A DNA stretch of 20,112 nt. It comes from CAZGMN01 sp964526905 (GTDB lineage: Bacteria; Acidobacteriota; Aminicenantia; Aminicenantales; Aminicenantaceae). The stretch lies in NCBI GenBank assembly GCA_964526905.1, contig CAZGMN010000031.1, forward strand, positions 1-20,112, read 5' to 3'. Below the pieces are notes generated by a model. That model was not told the origin of the DNA, ran no database searches, and was given only the letters and a program-made list of their open reading frames with translations. This document shows positions 6,971-13,610 of the stretch, one piece after another. The translations under genes and the position numbers were made by a program. Position 1 is the first letter of the stretch. Each line of letters begins with the position of its first letter.

Positions 6971-8041
6971 TTATTTCTCCTTAATTCTTCCAACCTCGAA
7001 GAGAGGCTCCCCATTGTTAGCCGGAGGAGTATTGATAACGTAAAGAATTATTCCGCTGAAAGGAGTTCGGACCTCTTCCTTGACCTCTCCCAGGTAATCT
7101 GTAACGTAACCAACCTTCTCTCCTTCTTGGACATAATAGCCCATTTGAGTCAGAGGAAAAAAAAGGCCGTCATGTTTGGAGTAGATGACTTCATAACGGT
7201 CAATCCAGACGGGATTGGAGACAAATTCCGGCTCCCCCTCGATCATGCCCAAATGCCTCATAACGTTCAGAATGCCATTGACGTTGCGGCTGACAGATTC
7301 TTCGTCGGTCTTTCCCAAATAACCTGATTCGGTGGTGATGGCAGGCTTTGAAAGAAGCAGAGCTGTGTTTCCCAGGTATTTGGAATCAGAGAGGTCCTTG
7401 GATCGTGATTCATCGATGATGATATGCTTGATGCCAAAAGCCAAGGCCATTTTCCTGCTCGCTTCATTTGTTTTCTCGTCGCCGCTTAACATCCAGTAAG
7501 CGTAAGGGATAAGGGCTTCATTTGCGTCTCCACAGTGAAGGTCGATGAGACAATCACATTTTTTGATAACTTCTTCGGTCAAGAGGTAAGCCAAGCGCTG
7601 AGTGATTGTCCCTTCAGGGTTTCCAGGAAAAACCCTGTTCAGGTTCTTCCAATCATAAGGATTGTAATAGACAATTCTCTTTTGGAAGGCGTGGAGATTG
7701 GCGACATGAACCAAAATCAGTGTTCCCTGCAGAGATTGAGGATCGACAATTTTTTTCAAACGATAAAGGGCAAGAATGGGTGGATACTCGTATCCGTGCA
7801 CACCGGCTGTCAAGGCCAGAATCTTTCCCTTCTTTGAGCCATTGATGATGCTCAGGGGAATAGCGGCGCTTATTCCGTCCTTTTCAGGAAGGCGGAGGTA
7901 TCCGGATTTCAACTCGCCCGGACCAACTTTCAAATCGCCGATTTGGATAAAATCATTCTTCTCTAAGGCAAAAGAAAAAAAGGATAATCCAAAAATCAAA
8001 GAGACGCATATCGCGGCTTTCTTTAAGCTTGGGACTGCCAT
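6971..8041 (-). CDS. Exported succinylglutamate desuccinylase / aspartoacylase-like zinc hydrolase
   Basis: 356 residues with an N-terminal signal peptide (KK then hydrophobic 9-25, SFFSFALE; cleavage near Ala25). The mature part is an M14-like zinc carboxypeptidase fold of the AstE/AspA family. Zinc ligands are His82 and Glu85 (GVHGYEYP) and His169 (DLHCG). NLNRVFPG (133-140) is the family's substrate-binding block, and Glu238 in TTESG is the likely catalytic glutamate. A C-terminal beta-rich domain (about 270-350; GYYVQEGEKVGYVTD, RTPFSGIIL) resembles the biotinyl/barrel-like tail of these proteins. Cytoplasmic AstE works in arginine degradation; an exported homologue more likely deacylates or trims peptides or acylated amino acids in the periplasm (inference). 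GGAGG lies eight bases before the ATG. Confidence 0.9.
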   Translation of the reverse strand: MAVPSLKKAAICVSLIFGLSFFSFALEKNDFIQIGDLKVGPGELKSGYLRLPEKDGISAAIPLSIINGSKKGKILALTAGVHGYEYPPILALYRLKKIVDPQSLQGTLILVHVANLHAFQKRIVYYNPYDWKNLNRVFPGNPEGTITQRLAYLLTEEVIKKCDCLIDLHCGDANEALIPYAYWMLSGDEKTNEASRKMALAFGIKHIIIDESRSKDLSDSKYLGNTALLLSKPAITTESGYLGKTDEESVSRNVNGILNVMRHLGMIEGEPEFVSNPVWIDRYEVIYSKHDGLFFPLTQMGYYVQEGEKVGYVTDYLGEVKEEVRTPFSGIILYVINTPPANNGEPLFEVGRIKEK

Positions 8042-8169
8042 AAGGTTTTCCTCCTCTCATTAATTTGTGCTTCCATTCTATCCCAAGGCGTTCTTGAGGT
8101 CTATAACCTTTCCTAAAATCGAAGCCTTTCAATATTCTTCTGATTTAGAGCCATGTCCGAGACAGAGGT

Positions 8170-8231
8170 TTTGGAAAATATCTGCAGCGATCATTGAGGA
8201 TTTAGCCATTTTTTGACATAAAACTCTGTTT
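8170..8231 (+). repeat. Imperfect intergenic repeat, copy A
   Basis: Copy A of an element also found at 17634-17685. The two align over about 33 columns with about 29 matches: TTTGGAAA, one indel, CTGCAGCGA, a short variable spot, then TTGAGGATTT. After 8 extra bases in this copy both continue with GACA and an A-rich stretch, then AAAC-TCT-GTTT here versus AAAC-AGA-GTTT in copy B, the same near-palindrome with its centre inverted. It lies in the divergent gap between the zinc hydrolase and the small membrane protein, just upstream of the latter's promoter. Confidence 0.6.
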
Positions 8232-8234
8232 CTG

Positions 8235-8263
8235 TTGCTTCTTTATCTTCAATTTGTTATAAT
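8235..8263 (+). promoter_or_regulatory. Sigma-70-type promoter for the small membrane protein
   Basis: A perfect -10 TATAAT (8258-8263) lies 17 bp behind TTGCTT (8235-8240, 3 of 6 with the -35 consensus). The expected start of transcription near 8270 gives a leader of about 40 nt, ending with the strong ribosome site AGGAGGT at 8299-8305. A TTGACA at 8213-8218 is too far away to pair with this -10. Confidence 0.6.
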
Positions 8264-8310
8264 GCGCCCCTAAAAATTCAATAAATTGAAATATTGCGAG
8301 GAGGTGTCTT

Positions 8311-8544
8311 ATGGGAAAAGTCCTTGCCATTATCGGCGGCATCATAGCCATGGCAGGTGGTGTTGTCCTGGTTATATTCGTCTGGTGGCGAGAATTCTAT
8401 GAGCTCATCTTCGGCTGTATTCCTCCCCTCCTTTTCTTCGGCGGCCTTATTGCTCTCATAGCAGGAATCAGCAGCATCAAAGATGCGATGAGGACGAAAA
8501 AGCTCGAAGAAGAAACGAAAAAAGAAGAAGAAAAAAAAGAATAA
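8311..8544 (+). CDS. Small two-helix membrane protein with charged tail
   Basis: 77 residues; I do not recognise a family. Two hydrophobic helices, about 4-26 (glycine-rich, ending VFVWW-like) and about 32-53 (FGCIPPLLFFGGLIALIAGI), are joined by a short REFYE turn. They are followed by a Lys/Glu-only tail (about 57-77) that should form a charged helix in the cytoplasm. The gene is believable as real because it has a strong promoter, a near-perfect AGGAGGT ribosome site and a proper ATG. Downstream are two stem-loops rather than another coupled gene, so it is probably monocistronic. Comparable small proteins often act as membrane-complex modulators or stress proteins, but nothing here shows which. 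Confidence 0.75.
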   Translation: MGKVLAIIGGIIAMAGGVVLVIFVWWREFYELIFGCIPPLLFFGGLIALIAGISSIKDAMRTKKLEEETKKEEEKKE

Positions 8545-8581
8545 GACTCAGAAACTCAAGCTTTCTTTACTCAACCCAAGC

Positions 8582-8628
8582 ATCCATCTTTCTTTCTTTA
8601 TAGAAACATCTCCAAAACCAAGATGGAT
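8582..8628. repeat. Nested stem-loop after the small membrane protein gene
   Basis: A perfect 9-bp outer stem ATCCATCTT/AAGATGGAT (8582-8590/8620-8628) encloses a 5-bp inner hairpin TTTCT-TTAT-AGAAA (8593-8606). It starts 37 bp after the stop codon. There is no U-run, so it is not a classical terminator. Confidence 0.5.
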
Positions 8629-8637
8629 AGCTTATAA

Positions 8638-8681
8638 GGGGCGAGGATTGAGGTGCCGTCGCACCCTCAAATCCTCTCCCT
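8638..8681. repeat. Long bulged hairpin upstream of the RHH promoter
   Basis: GAGGATT (8643-8649) pairs with AATCCTC (8670-8676), GAG (8650-8652) with CTC (8666-8668), and GTGC (8653-8656) with GCAC (8661-8664) around a CGTC loop. Bulges are A8669 and C8665. The stem extends outward by GGGG/CCCT-type pairs across one mismatch. It is GC-rich compared with its surroundings and has no U-tract, so it could be a factor-dependent terminator, an mRNA end-stabiliser or a repeat relic. Confidence 0.5.
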
Positions 8682-8716
8682 AGTCATGAAAAAATTCCAT
8701 TCTTCTTAAAAAACAC

Positions 8717-8760
8717 TTGACATGAAATTTGTAATTCTGTATATTGTAATCTAATTACAA
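8717..8760 (+). promoter_or_regulatory. Promoter with palindromic operator for the RHH gene
   Basis: TTGACA (8717-8722), a 17-bp spacer and TATATT (8740-8745) make a near-consensus sigma-70 promoter. Overlapping and following the -10 is the palindrome TTGTAAT-CTA-ATTACAA (8744-8760). A third half-site in direct orientation, TTGTAAT (8729-8735), lies in the spacer exactly 15 bp upstream of the first arm. Half-sites lying across the spacer, -10 and start point are the usual arrangement for repression. Because the gene behind encodes a ribbon-helix-helix protein, autorepression is the natural reading (inference). AGGAGG at 8769-8774 sits five bases before the ATG. Confidence 0.7.
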
Positions 8761-8779
8761 AATACTATAGGAGGCAATT

Positions 8780-9175
8780 ATGGAAAACAAAAAAGAAGAG
8801 AAAGAAACAAAAGGGGGACAACAGCAGAAGAAATACCAGAAAACTCTTGATGAATTCGGGGCTCAGGTCGAAAAATTTGCAGTCAAAACAGCAGAGTCAA
8901 TCCGGAAAGCAATCGACAAAGCCTTAGAGTCAAGAAACACCGTCCTCACCATCCGCATCAACGATGAAAGCAACAAAAAATTGAGCATGCTGGTCGATGC
9001 TGGCCTTTTCAAAAGCCGCTCAGAAAGCGCTGCCTTCTTCATCGAGGAAGGCATAAAAACTCAGGCCCCCCTCTTCACCAAGATTTCAAATAAGTTAGAA
9101 GAAATAGATAAAATCAAAGGAGAGCTTAAAAATATCGTCTCCGAAGAAATAAATGACCGCAGCAGCAAAAGCTAA
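8780..9175 (+). CDS. Ribbon-helix-helix (CopG-like) DNA-binding protein
   Basis: 131 residues. Residues about 54-60 (TVLTIRI) read as the antiparallel DNA-contacting beta strand, 62-75 (ESNKKLSMLVDAG) as helix A, and 79-93 (SRSESAAFFIEEGI) as helix B after a short turn; this is the MetJ/Arc/CopG pattern. The N-terminal about 50 residues are very polar (KKEEKETKGGQQQKK) and then amphipathic helix. A second helix with coiled-coil character (about 100-122) follows the fold, longer than in minimal CopG proteins. No toxin gene lies next to it, which argues against a simple antitoxin. The upstream palindrome suggests it binds its own promoter as a dimer or tetramer. Start supported by AGGAGG and an in-place ATG. 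RHH call fairly sure; targets beyond itself unknown. Confidence 0.78.
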   Translation: MENKKEEKETKGGQQQKKYQKTLDEFGAQVEKFAVKTAESIRKAIDKALESRNTVLTIRINDESNKKLSMLVDAGLFKSRSESAAFFIEEGIKTQAPLFTKISNKLEEIDKIKGELKNIVSEEINDRSSKS

Positions 9176-9190
9176 CCTTTCTGAGAAAGG
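9176..9190. terminator. Short palindrome directly behind the RHH stop codon
   Basis: CCTTTCT-G-AGAAAGG, a perfect 15-base inverted repeat beginning at the base after the TAA. As RNA it gives a 6-bp stem with a UGA loop. No U-run follows (GGCTTTACAC), so termination would be weak; an operator is also possible. Confidence 0.35.
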
Positions 9191-9204
9191 GGCTTTACAC
9201 TCCC

Positions 9205-9232
9205 TTGCTTAATCAAGAAAAGCTATGATAAT
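9205..9232 (+). promoter_or_regulatory. Promoter giving a nearly leaderless transcript
   Basis: TTGCTT (9205-9210), 16 bp, then GATAAT (9227-9232, 5 of 6 with consensus). The -35 hexamer is the same TTGCTT as in front of the small membrane protein. The predicted start of transcription is about 9239-9241, right at the GTG codon of the following gene, which has no ribosome-binding site. Confidence 0.5.
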
Positions 9233-9240
9233 ATTTTTTT

Positions 9241-9660
9241 GTGGTTAATTTTATATTCAATCTGATCTTAGGGCTCTTTGTCATTCTTCCTCCAGCAACT
9301 CAAAACATCGAAAAAGCCTTTCTCCAAAATAATCCGAGAATTCTCTATTCCCTTTTCTCCTCGCAAAGCTCGATCAACATTTCGCTCCCAGAGCCCATTT
9401 CGTTCTCTGACCAGGTCAGCAATGAGCAGGCTTTCTTTCTCTTTAGAAAAATATTCTCTTCCTTCACGACCTTGGAATTCTATCCCGAGGAGGAATTCCC
9501 TCTCCCTGCGGAGAATCAAAGCTTTATCTTTAAAGCAAGATGGTCCTTTAAAGATAATAGAAACAACAACCAGCTGGCCATCAATCTCTTCTTCTATTTG
9601 ACCAATGAGAATCTCAAGAATTCATGGAAGATAATAGAAATCAAAGCAGAGAAAATTTGA
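9241..9660 (+). CDS. Small secreted protein, possibly NTF2/DUF4783-like
   Basis: 139 residues, starting at GTG. A stop codon (TAA, 9229-9231) lies in frame four codons upstream, so no earlier start exists. Residues 1-20 are hydrophobic (FIFNLILGLFVILPPATQ) and read as a signal peptide or single anchor. The remainder, with an early helix (IEKAFLQNNPRILYSLF), a SNEQAFFLFRKIF helix, and alternating beta strands ending FFYLTN...SWKIIEIKAEK, has the outline of a small cone-shaped NTF2-like domain. It recalls DUF4783 secreted proteins; this is a resemblance in pattern, not a proven match. No Shine-Dalgarno sequence precedes the GTG, which sits at the predicted transcription start, so translation may be leaderless. 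The end abuts or overlaps the giant kinase gene, implying a joint role in envelope sensing. Confidence 0.7.
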   Translation: MVNFIFNLILGLFVILPPATQNIEKAFLQNNPRILYSLFSSQSSINISLPEPISFSDQVSNEQAFFLFRKIFSSFTTLEFYPEEEFPLPAENQSFIFKARWSFKDNRNNNQLAINLFFYLTNENLKNSWKIIEIKAEKI

Positions 9661-9671
9661 ACAAGTTCAAA

Positions 9672-12600
9672 ATGTCGTTCAAAAAAAAACTTTTCTTTTA
9701 CGGGTCTATCTCTAGCGCCGGGCTGGCGGCAGCGCTCCTCCTCTTGACCTTGTTCCTCCCCACCTTCATCTCTTCAAATTATTATCAGAAAAGATTAGGC
9801 CAGCTGCGCAGTCAAGCTGCGGCAATAAAAAACGAGTTTGCCGGCCTTGTCCGTTCCATCAGCCTTAAGCAAAAATTACTTTCAGGTTATTCCTTCCCGG
9901 TCAAAAAGAATGAAATATTCAGCCTTTTCAAAAAAATTGGCCTCGACAAAGAAAAAGAAGGGGTTGGCTATTTTAATGACAAAGGGGAGCCGATCCTCTG
10001 GTTGGGAAACATCACCGACTCCAAGGCTCTTTTCTCTGATGAAAAAGAAGATGTTTTTCTCAAACAAAAAAACCCTTTCCTCATCCGCCATAAAGCCTCT
10101 GTCTATTTAGCCTCCTCTCAAAGCGTCAGAAAGGACGAGTATGTCATCTTCTATCGACTTTTGGCCTTCATCCCTCAAATAAAGACCCCTTACCTCAAAG
10201 AATACCATTTCTTAAAACAGAAACTGTTGAGCAATTGCGATATTGTTTACTATGATTTTCAAGAAGATATTTCTGGATGGGAAAAGTTTTTATCCAAACA
10301 CCAGGACGAGTTCATTGGCCAGCCCGGGCTCCAGGATGGGATTGAAACAATACTCTTTCCTCTTAGGAATGAAGAGAACAAAATTCTGGCCACGGTGACG
10401 CTCAATTCACCTTCTCTTTCGGCAGAAATTTCAAGCCAGAAAGAGAATTTTTTTCTTATTTTTTACATCCTCCTCGGAATCTCGCTTCTCTCTTTGCTCC
10501 TCCATCTTGTCCAATCTCCCTCTTTTTATAGAGAAAAGAAACTCCTCCCCGGATTCTTTATTATCTTAATATTGCTCGGATTAAGGCTCATCTTTTTCCC
10601 TTTAAGTCGCCTGGAAAAAATTCAGTCTCTTCCTTGCTTCTCTCCCTCATCTGCAAGCTTCATTTCTTTCTTGGATTTCACTAAATCTCCGGCTGATATC
10701 TTTCTCAGCTCTCTGCTTCTTTTTTTAATCACTCTTTGTCTGCTGAATTACTTGCGGCACCTGTTTGAAGGTAAAAAAATAAAATCCTCCTTTCACCTTC
10801 TCCTGGCATTAAATTCCATTTTTATTTTCACCTCGCTATTCTTTATATTTGCCTTTCAAGAAATTTTATTTCGACTTGTTTCAAACTCCAACATCAACTT
10901 GCTCCGTTTCTCTCTCAACATCTCCTTCTTTCTCCTCCATCTCGGCATTCTGCTTTTTTTTCTTGTCTCTCTTTCCGCCATTTTCATTGGATCAGCCGTT
11001 CTCTCCCGTTTCTCATCGGGGCCTTTTCTTACTTCTCTTATATTTTTGCTTGAATTCGCTGCCTATTGCTTTCTCCTTAAGAATAAAAACATTCCCTTCC
11101 TTTTTGTTCTTCAGGCCGTGATTGTCGCCTCGATTTTATTCCTCGCCTTTTGGCCGGCGATTCGAAGAAGAAAAGAAGTCTTATTTTCTCTTTTATGTCT
11201 ATGCACCCTATTCATCTATGCTTCCCTTCACTATTCCTCATTGAGCCGAAATCGGTCCCTCATCCAGAATTCGCTTCAAAATGTTATAAGGTCCGAGGAG
11301 AATTGGGGAATCTTTCTATTAAAGCAGTCCTTGCCAGAAGTGGATAAAAGGAAAGAAGCCATCATTTCTTTTCTAAAAAACGCTCAAACTCTTGACCTGG
11401 CTCACAGTCTTTGGGAAAGAACTCTCATTGCCAAATTCAACTGGTATTCGAGCTTAGAAGTCTTGAGTTCCAGAGGGGAGGTCCTATCCCGTTTTTCTTT
11501 AAATGTGCCAAAACTCTATCGCCTTGATTTCGACCTTCCGCCAAGCAAGGATTGGTCCTTCTCTCGCTTAAACATACCCTTTCTGGGCGAAGCAAGGGAC
11601 TTCCTTCTCGCCTATAAAGACTGGTTTGAATCGGAGAAACACTTAGGGAGAACAATCCTCTACCTCTCTATCGATTATGACATGCTCCCCTTTCTCTATT
11701 CTGCCAATCCTTATTTCGAGCTTCTTCGAGTGACATCCATCCCCTCTCTGAACCAGCTCGACTTCGGATTTGCGATTTTTGACTTAGAGGGTAAGGTGCT
11801 TTTCAACCCCAATGAAATATCCTCAGGTCTGCCGCAAGCCATTCTGGCCAAAATCGGCTCTTCTCAGGACTCACTCTGGTCCGCTTTCACCTCAAGAGGA
11901 AAAAAATTCGAATCTTTTTATTTCAGAAAAGACAATAGAATCTACTCGCTCTTCATGGCGAAAAAAAATTTTATCTCTTTCAGTGCGGAATTCTTAAAAC
12001 TTTTCTTCTTCTATCTCGCCTTTTTCCTCTTTTTCCTTTTACTGATCTCCATTCTATCAAGAAAAAAATTCAAGAATCCCCTCTGGTCTTTCTCCAACCG
12101 AGTCTATGTCTCTTTTGCTGCGGTTATTATCCTTCCCCTTCTCCTCTTCACTTTTTTTAGCAGAAATTTCTTTGGGCAAATCTTCAGCCATCAATTCACA
12201 GAAAGGGCTGAGGCTCAGGCAAACCTTGCCCAGCGCGTGATGGAGGATTTCATTCTTTTCCAGCAAGAAGAAATGGTTTCGCCGGTCATTCCTTCTGAAA
12301 ATGTTGTTCTGTGGATAAGCTCCACGATTTCCAACGATGTGAATCTATATCAAAATGGAAAGCTCATCTCCTCCAGCCGCAGAGAATTTTTCGATTACGG
12401 CCTTCTCCCCGATTACATCGACGGAGAAATCTACTATAAAATTCAGTATGAGAATAATCCCTTTTACACTCAGATTCAGAAAATCGGCAACTACTCTTTC
12501 CACACCCTTACTGCGCCTTTCTTCCTTAGAGATTCTCTTCTTCTCATCTCGCTTCCCTTTCCTTTGGAACAGCAGGAAATAGCAAAAGCCACCGAAGGCT

Positions 12601-13511
12601 TAATCGAATTTCTATTCTTTATTTCGGTCTTCTTTGTTGCCGCCGTCCTCATTTTTGCCCGCGGCATAGGAAGCACGATCGTCAATCCGATAAAAAAGCT
12701 GCTGGTGGGCACTAAAGAAGTCAGCTTGGGCAACCTTGAAATATCTATCTCTCATAAGCCTCAGGATGAAATGAAGACTTTAATCGACGGATTCAACACA
12801 ATGGTTCAAAATTTGAAGAAGCAGCAACAGGAATTGGCTGAGATGAGCAAAAAGGCAGCTTGGGCAGAGATAGCCAGGAAAATCGCCCACGAAATCAAGA
12901 ATCCTTTGACTCCCATTCAACTCTCGGCCGAGCATCTGCTCAAAGTTTTCCAGGATCATGATAAGGGTTTTGACCAGACCCTCAAAGAATCGGTCTCTTA
13001 TATCATCAAAGAAGTCGAAAATCTAAGGAAAATATCGCAGGAATTCTTGGACTTCTCCAAAGACACAATTATCAAAACGGAACAGTTTGACCTTAAGGAT
13101 CTCGTTGCGGAAACAATATCCCCCTATAAAAACTTACTCTCAGAAAGAATAAGGTTCAGAGAAAAATACGAAGGTCAAGATTTCCAGTTTGAAGGAGACA
13201 AAGACAAAATAAGGATTGCTTTGAGAAACATATTCACCAACAGTATTGAAGCCATTCAGCGCAAAGGAACGATTGAGGTCAAGGCTTCTGGGCAAAAGGA
13301 AGGAATAAGTCTTGAAATCAAGGACAATGGAACAGGCATGGAAAGAGAAGTTCTGGATAGAGTTTTTGAGCCTTATTTCTCAACAAAAGGTTCGGGAACA
13401 GGCCTGGGACTTCCCATCGCCAAAAAAGTCATTGAAGACCACGGCGGAACCATCCAGGTCTCGAGTCAAAAGAATAAAGGGACAAAAATTTCTATATATC
13501 TGCCTAGATAA
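9672..13511 (+). CDS. Giant NtrY-like membrane sensor histidine kinase
   Basis: About 1279 residues from this ATG. An alternative in-frame ATG at 9624 adds 16 polar residues and would overlap the preceding gene by 37 bp; I prefer 9672 because the membrane anchor begins directly after it. Predicted topology (eye estimate): helix at 6-33, outside domain 34-259, eight helices in 260-519, outside domain 524-770, helices at 773-795 and 811-831, third outside domain 832-977, helix at 978-997, then HAMP (about 998-1052). The kinase core is canonical: H-box ARKIAHEIKNPLTPIQLS with phospho-acceptor His1073, N-box LRNIFTNSIEAI (Asn1190), DNGTGM (1218-1223) and GSGTGLGL (1240-1247). The H-box matches the NtrY/PAS-less nitrogen-sensor group, but the input half is far larger than the roughly 700-750 residues usual there. 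No response regulator is adjacent. Signal unknown. Confidence 0.9.
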   Translation: MSFKKKLFFYGSISSAGLAAALLLLTLFLPTFISSNYYQKRLGQLRSQAAAIKNEFAGLVRSISLKQKLLSGYSFPVKKNEIFSLFKKIGLDKEKEGVGYFNDKGEPILWLGNITDSKALFSDEKEDVFLKQKNPFLIRHKASVYLASSQSVRKDEYVIFYRLLAFIPQIKTPYLKEYHFLKQKLLSNCDIVYYDFQEDISGWEKFLSKHQDEFIGQPGLQDGIETILFPLRNEENKILATVTLNSPSLSAEISSQKENFFLIFYILLGISLLSLLLHLVQSPSFYREKKLLPGFFIILILLGLRLIFFPLSRLEKIQSLPCFSPSSASFISFLDFTKSPADIFLSSLLLFLITLCLLNYLRHLFEGKKIKSSFHLLLALNSIFIFTSLFFIFAFQEILFRLVSNSNINLLRFSLNISFFLLHLGILLFFLVSLSAIFIGSAVLSRFSSGPFLTSLIFLLEFAAYCFLLKNKNIPFLFVLQAVIVASILFLAFWPAIRRRKEVLFSLLCLCTLFIYASLHYSSLSRNRSLIQNSLQNVIRSEENWGIFLLKQSLPEVDKRKEAIISFLKNAQTLDLAHSLWERTLIAKFNWYSSLEVLSSRGEVLSRFSLNVPKLYRLDFDLPPSKDWSFSRLNIPFLGEARDFLLAYKDWFESEKHLGRTILYLSIDYDMLPFLYSANPYFELLRVTSIPSLNQLDFGFAIFDLEGKVLFNPNEISSGLPQAILAKIGSSQDSLWSAFTSRGKKFESFYFRKDNRIYSLFMAKKNFISFSAEFLKLFFFYLAFFLFFLLLISILSRKKFKNPLWSFSNRVYVSFAAVIILPLLLFTFFSRNFFGQIFSHQFTERAEAQANLAQRVMEDFILFQQEEMVSPVIPSENVVLWISSTISNDVNLYQNGKLISSSRREFFDYGLLPDYIDGEIYYKIQYENNPFYTQIQKIGNYSFHTLTAPFFLRDSLLLISLPFPLEQQEIAKATEGLIEFLFFISVFFVAAVLIFARGIGSTIVNPIKKLLVGTKEVSLGNLEISISHKPQDEMKTLIDGFNTMVQNLKKQQQELAEMSKKAAWAEIARKIAHEIKNPLTPIQLSAEHLLKVFQDHDKGFDQTLKESVSYIIKEVENLRKISQEFLDFSKDTIIKTEQFDLKDLVAETISPYKNLLSERIRFREKYEGQDFQFEGDKDKIRIALRNIFTNSIEAIQRKGTIEVKASGQKEGISLEIKDNGTGMEREVLDRVFEPYFSTKGSGTGLGLPIAKKVIEDHGGTIQVSSQKNKGTKISIYLPR

Positions 13512-13531
13512 AAAGGGGACAGTCCCCTTTT
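13511..13531 (+). terminator. Intrinsic terminator after the kinase gene
   Basis: A perfect 9-bp stem, AAAAGGGGA and TCCCCTTTT, closes a CAG loop and is followed by ATTTCTT. The first arm overlaps the last base of the kinase stop codon. It should stop the kinase transcript and, being symmetric with an A-run on the other side, may work in both directions. It isolates the kinase from the flavodoxin-like gene. Confidence 0.8.
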
Positions 13532-13610
13532 ATTTCTTATCAACACCTAGCTTTTTTTTAATATTTATGGAAAAATGTTGCTTGCTCGATTCGAAAACTG
13601 GAGTTGCGGG

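Noticed and set aside
8780..9660. RHH gene and small next gene as a toxin-antitoxin pair
   Set aside because: The next gene has a signal peptide and its own promoter and is tied to the kinase; it does not look like a cytoplasmic toxin.
9624..9671. Upstream ATG for the giant kinase
   Set aside because: It adds 16 polar residues overlapping the previous gene and has no better ribosome site; left as an alternative rather than excluded.
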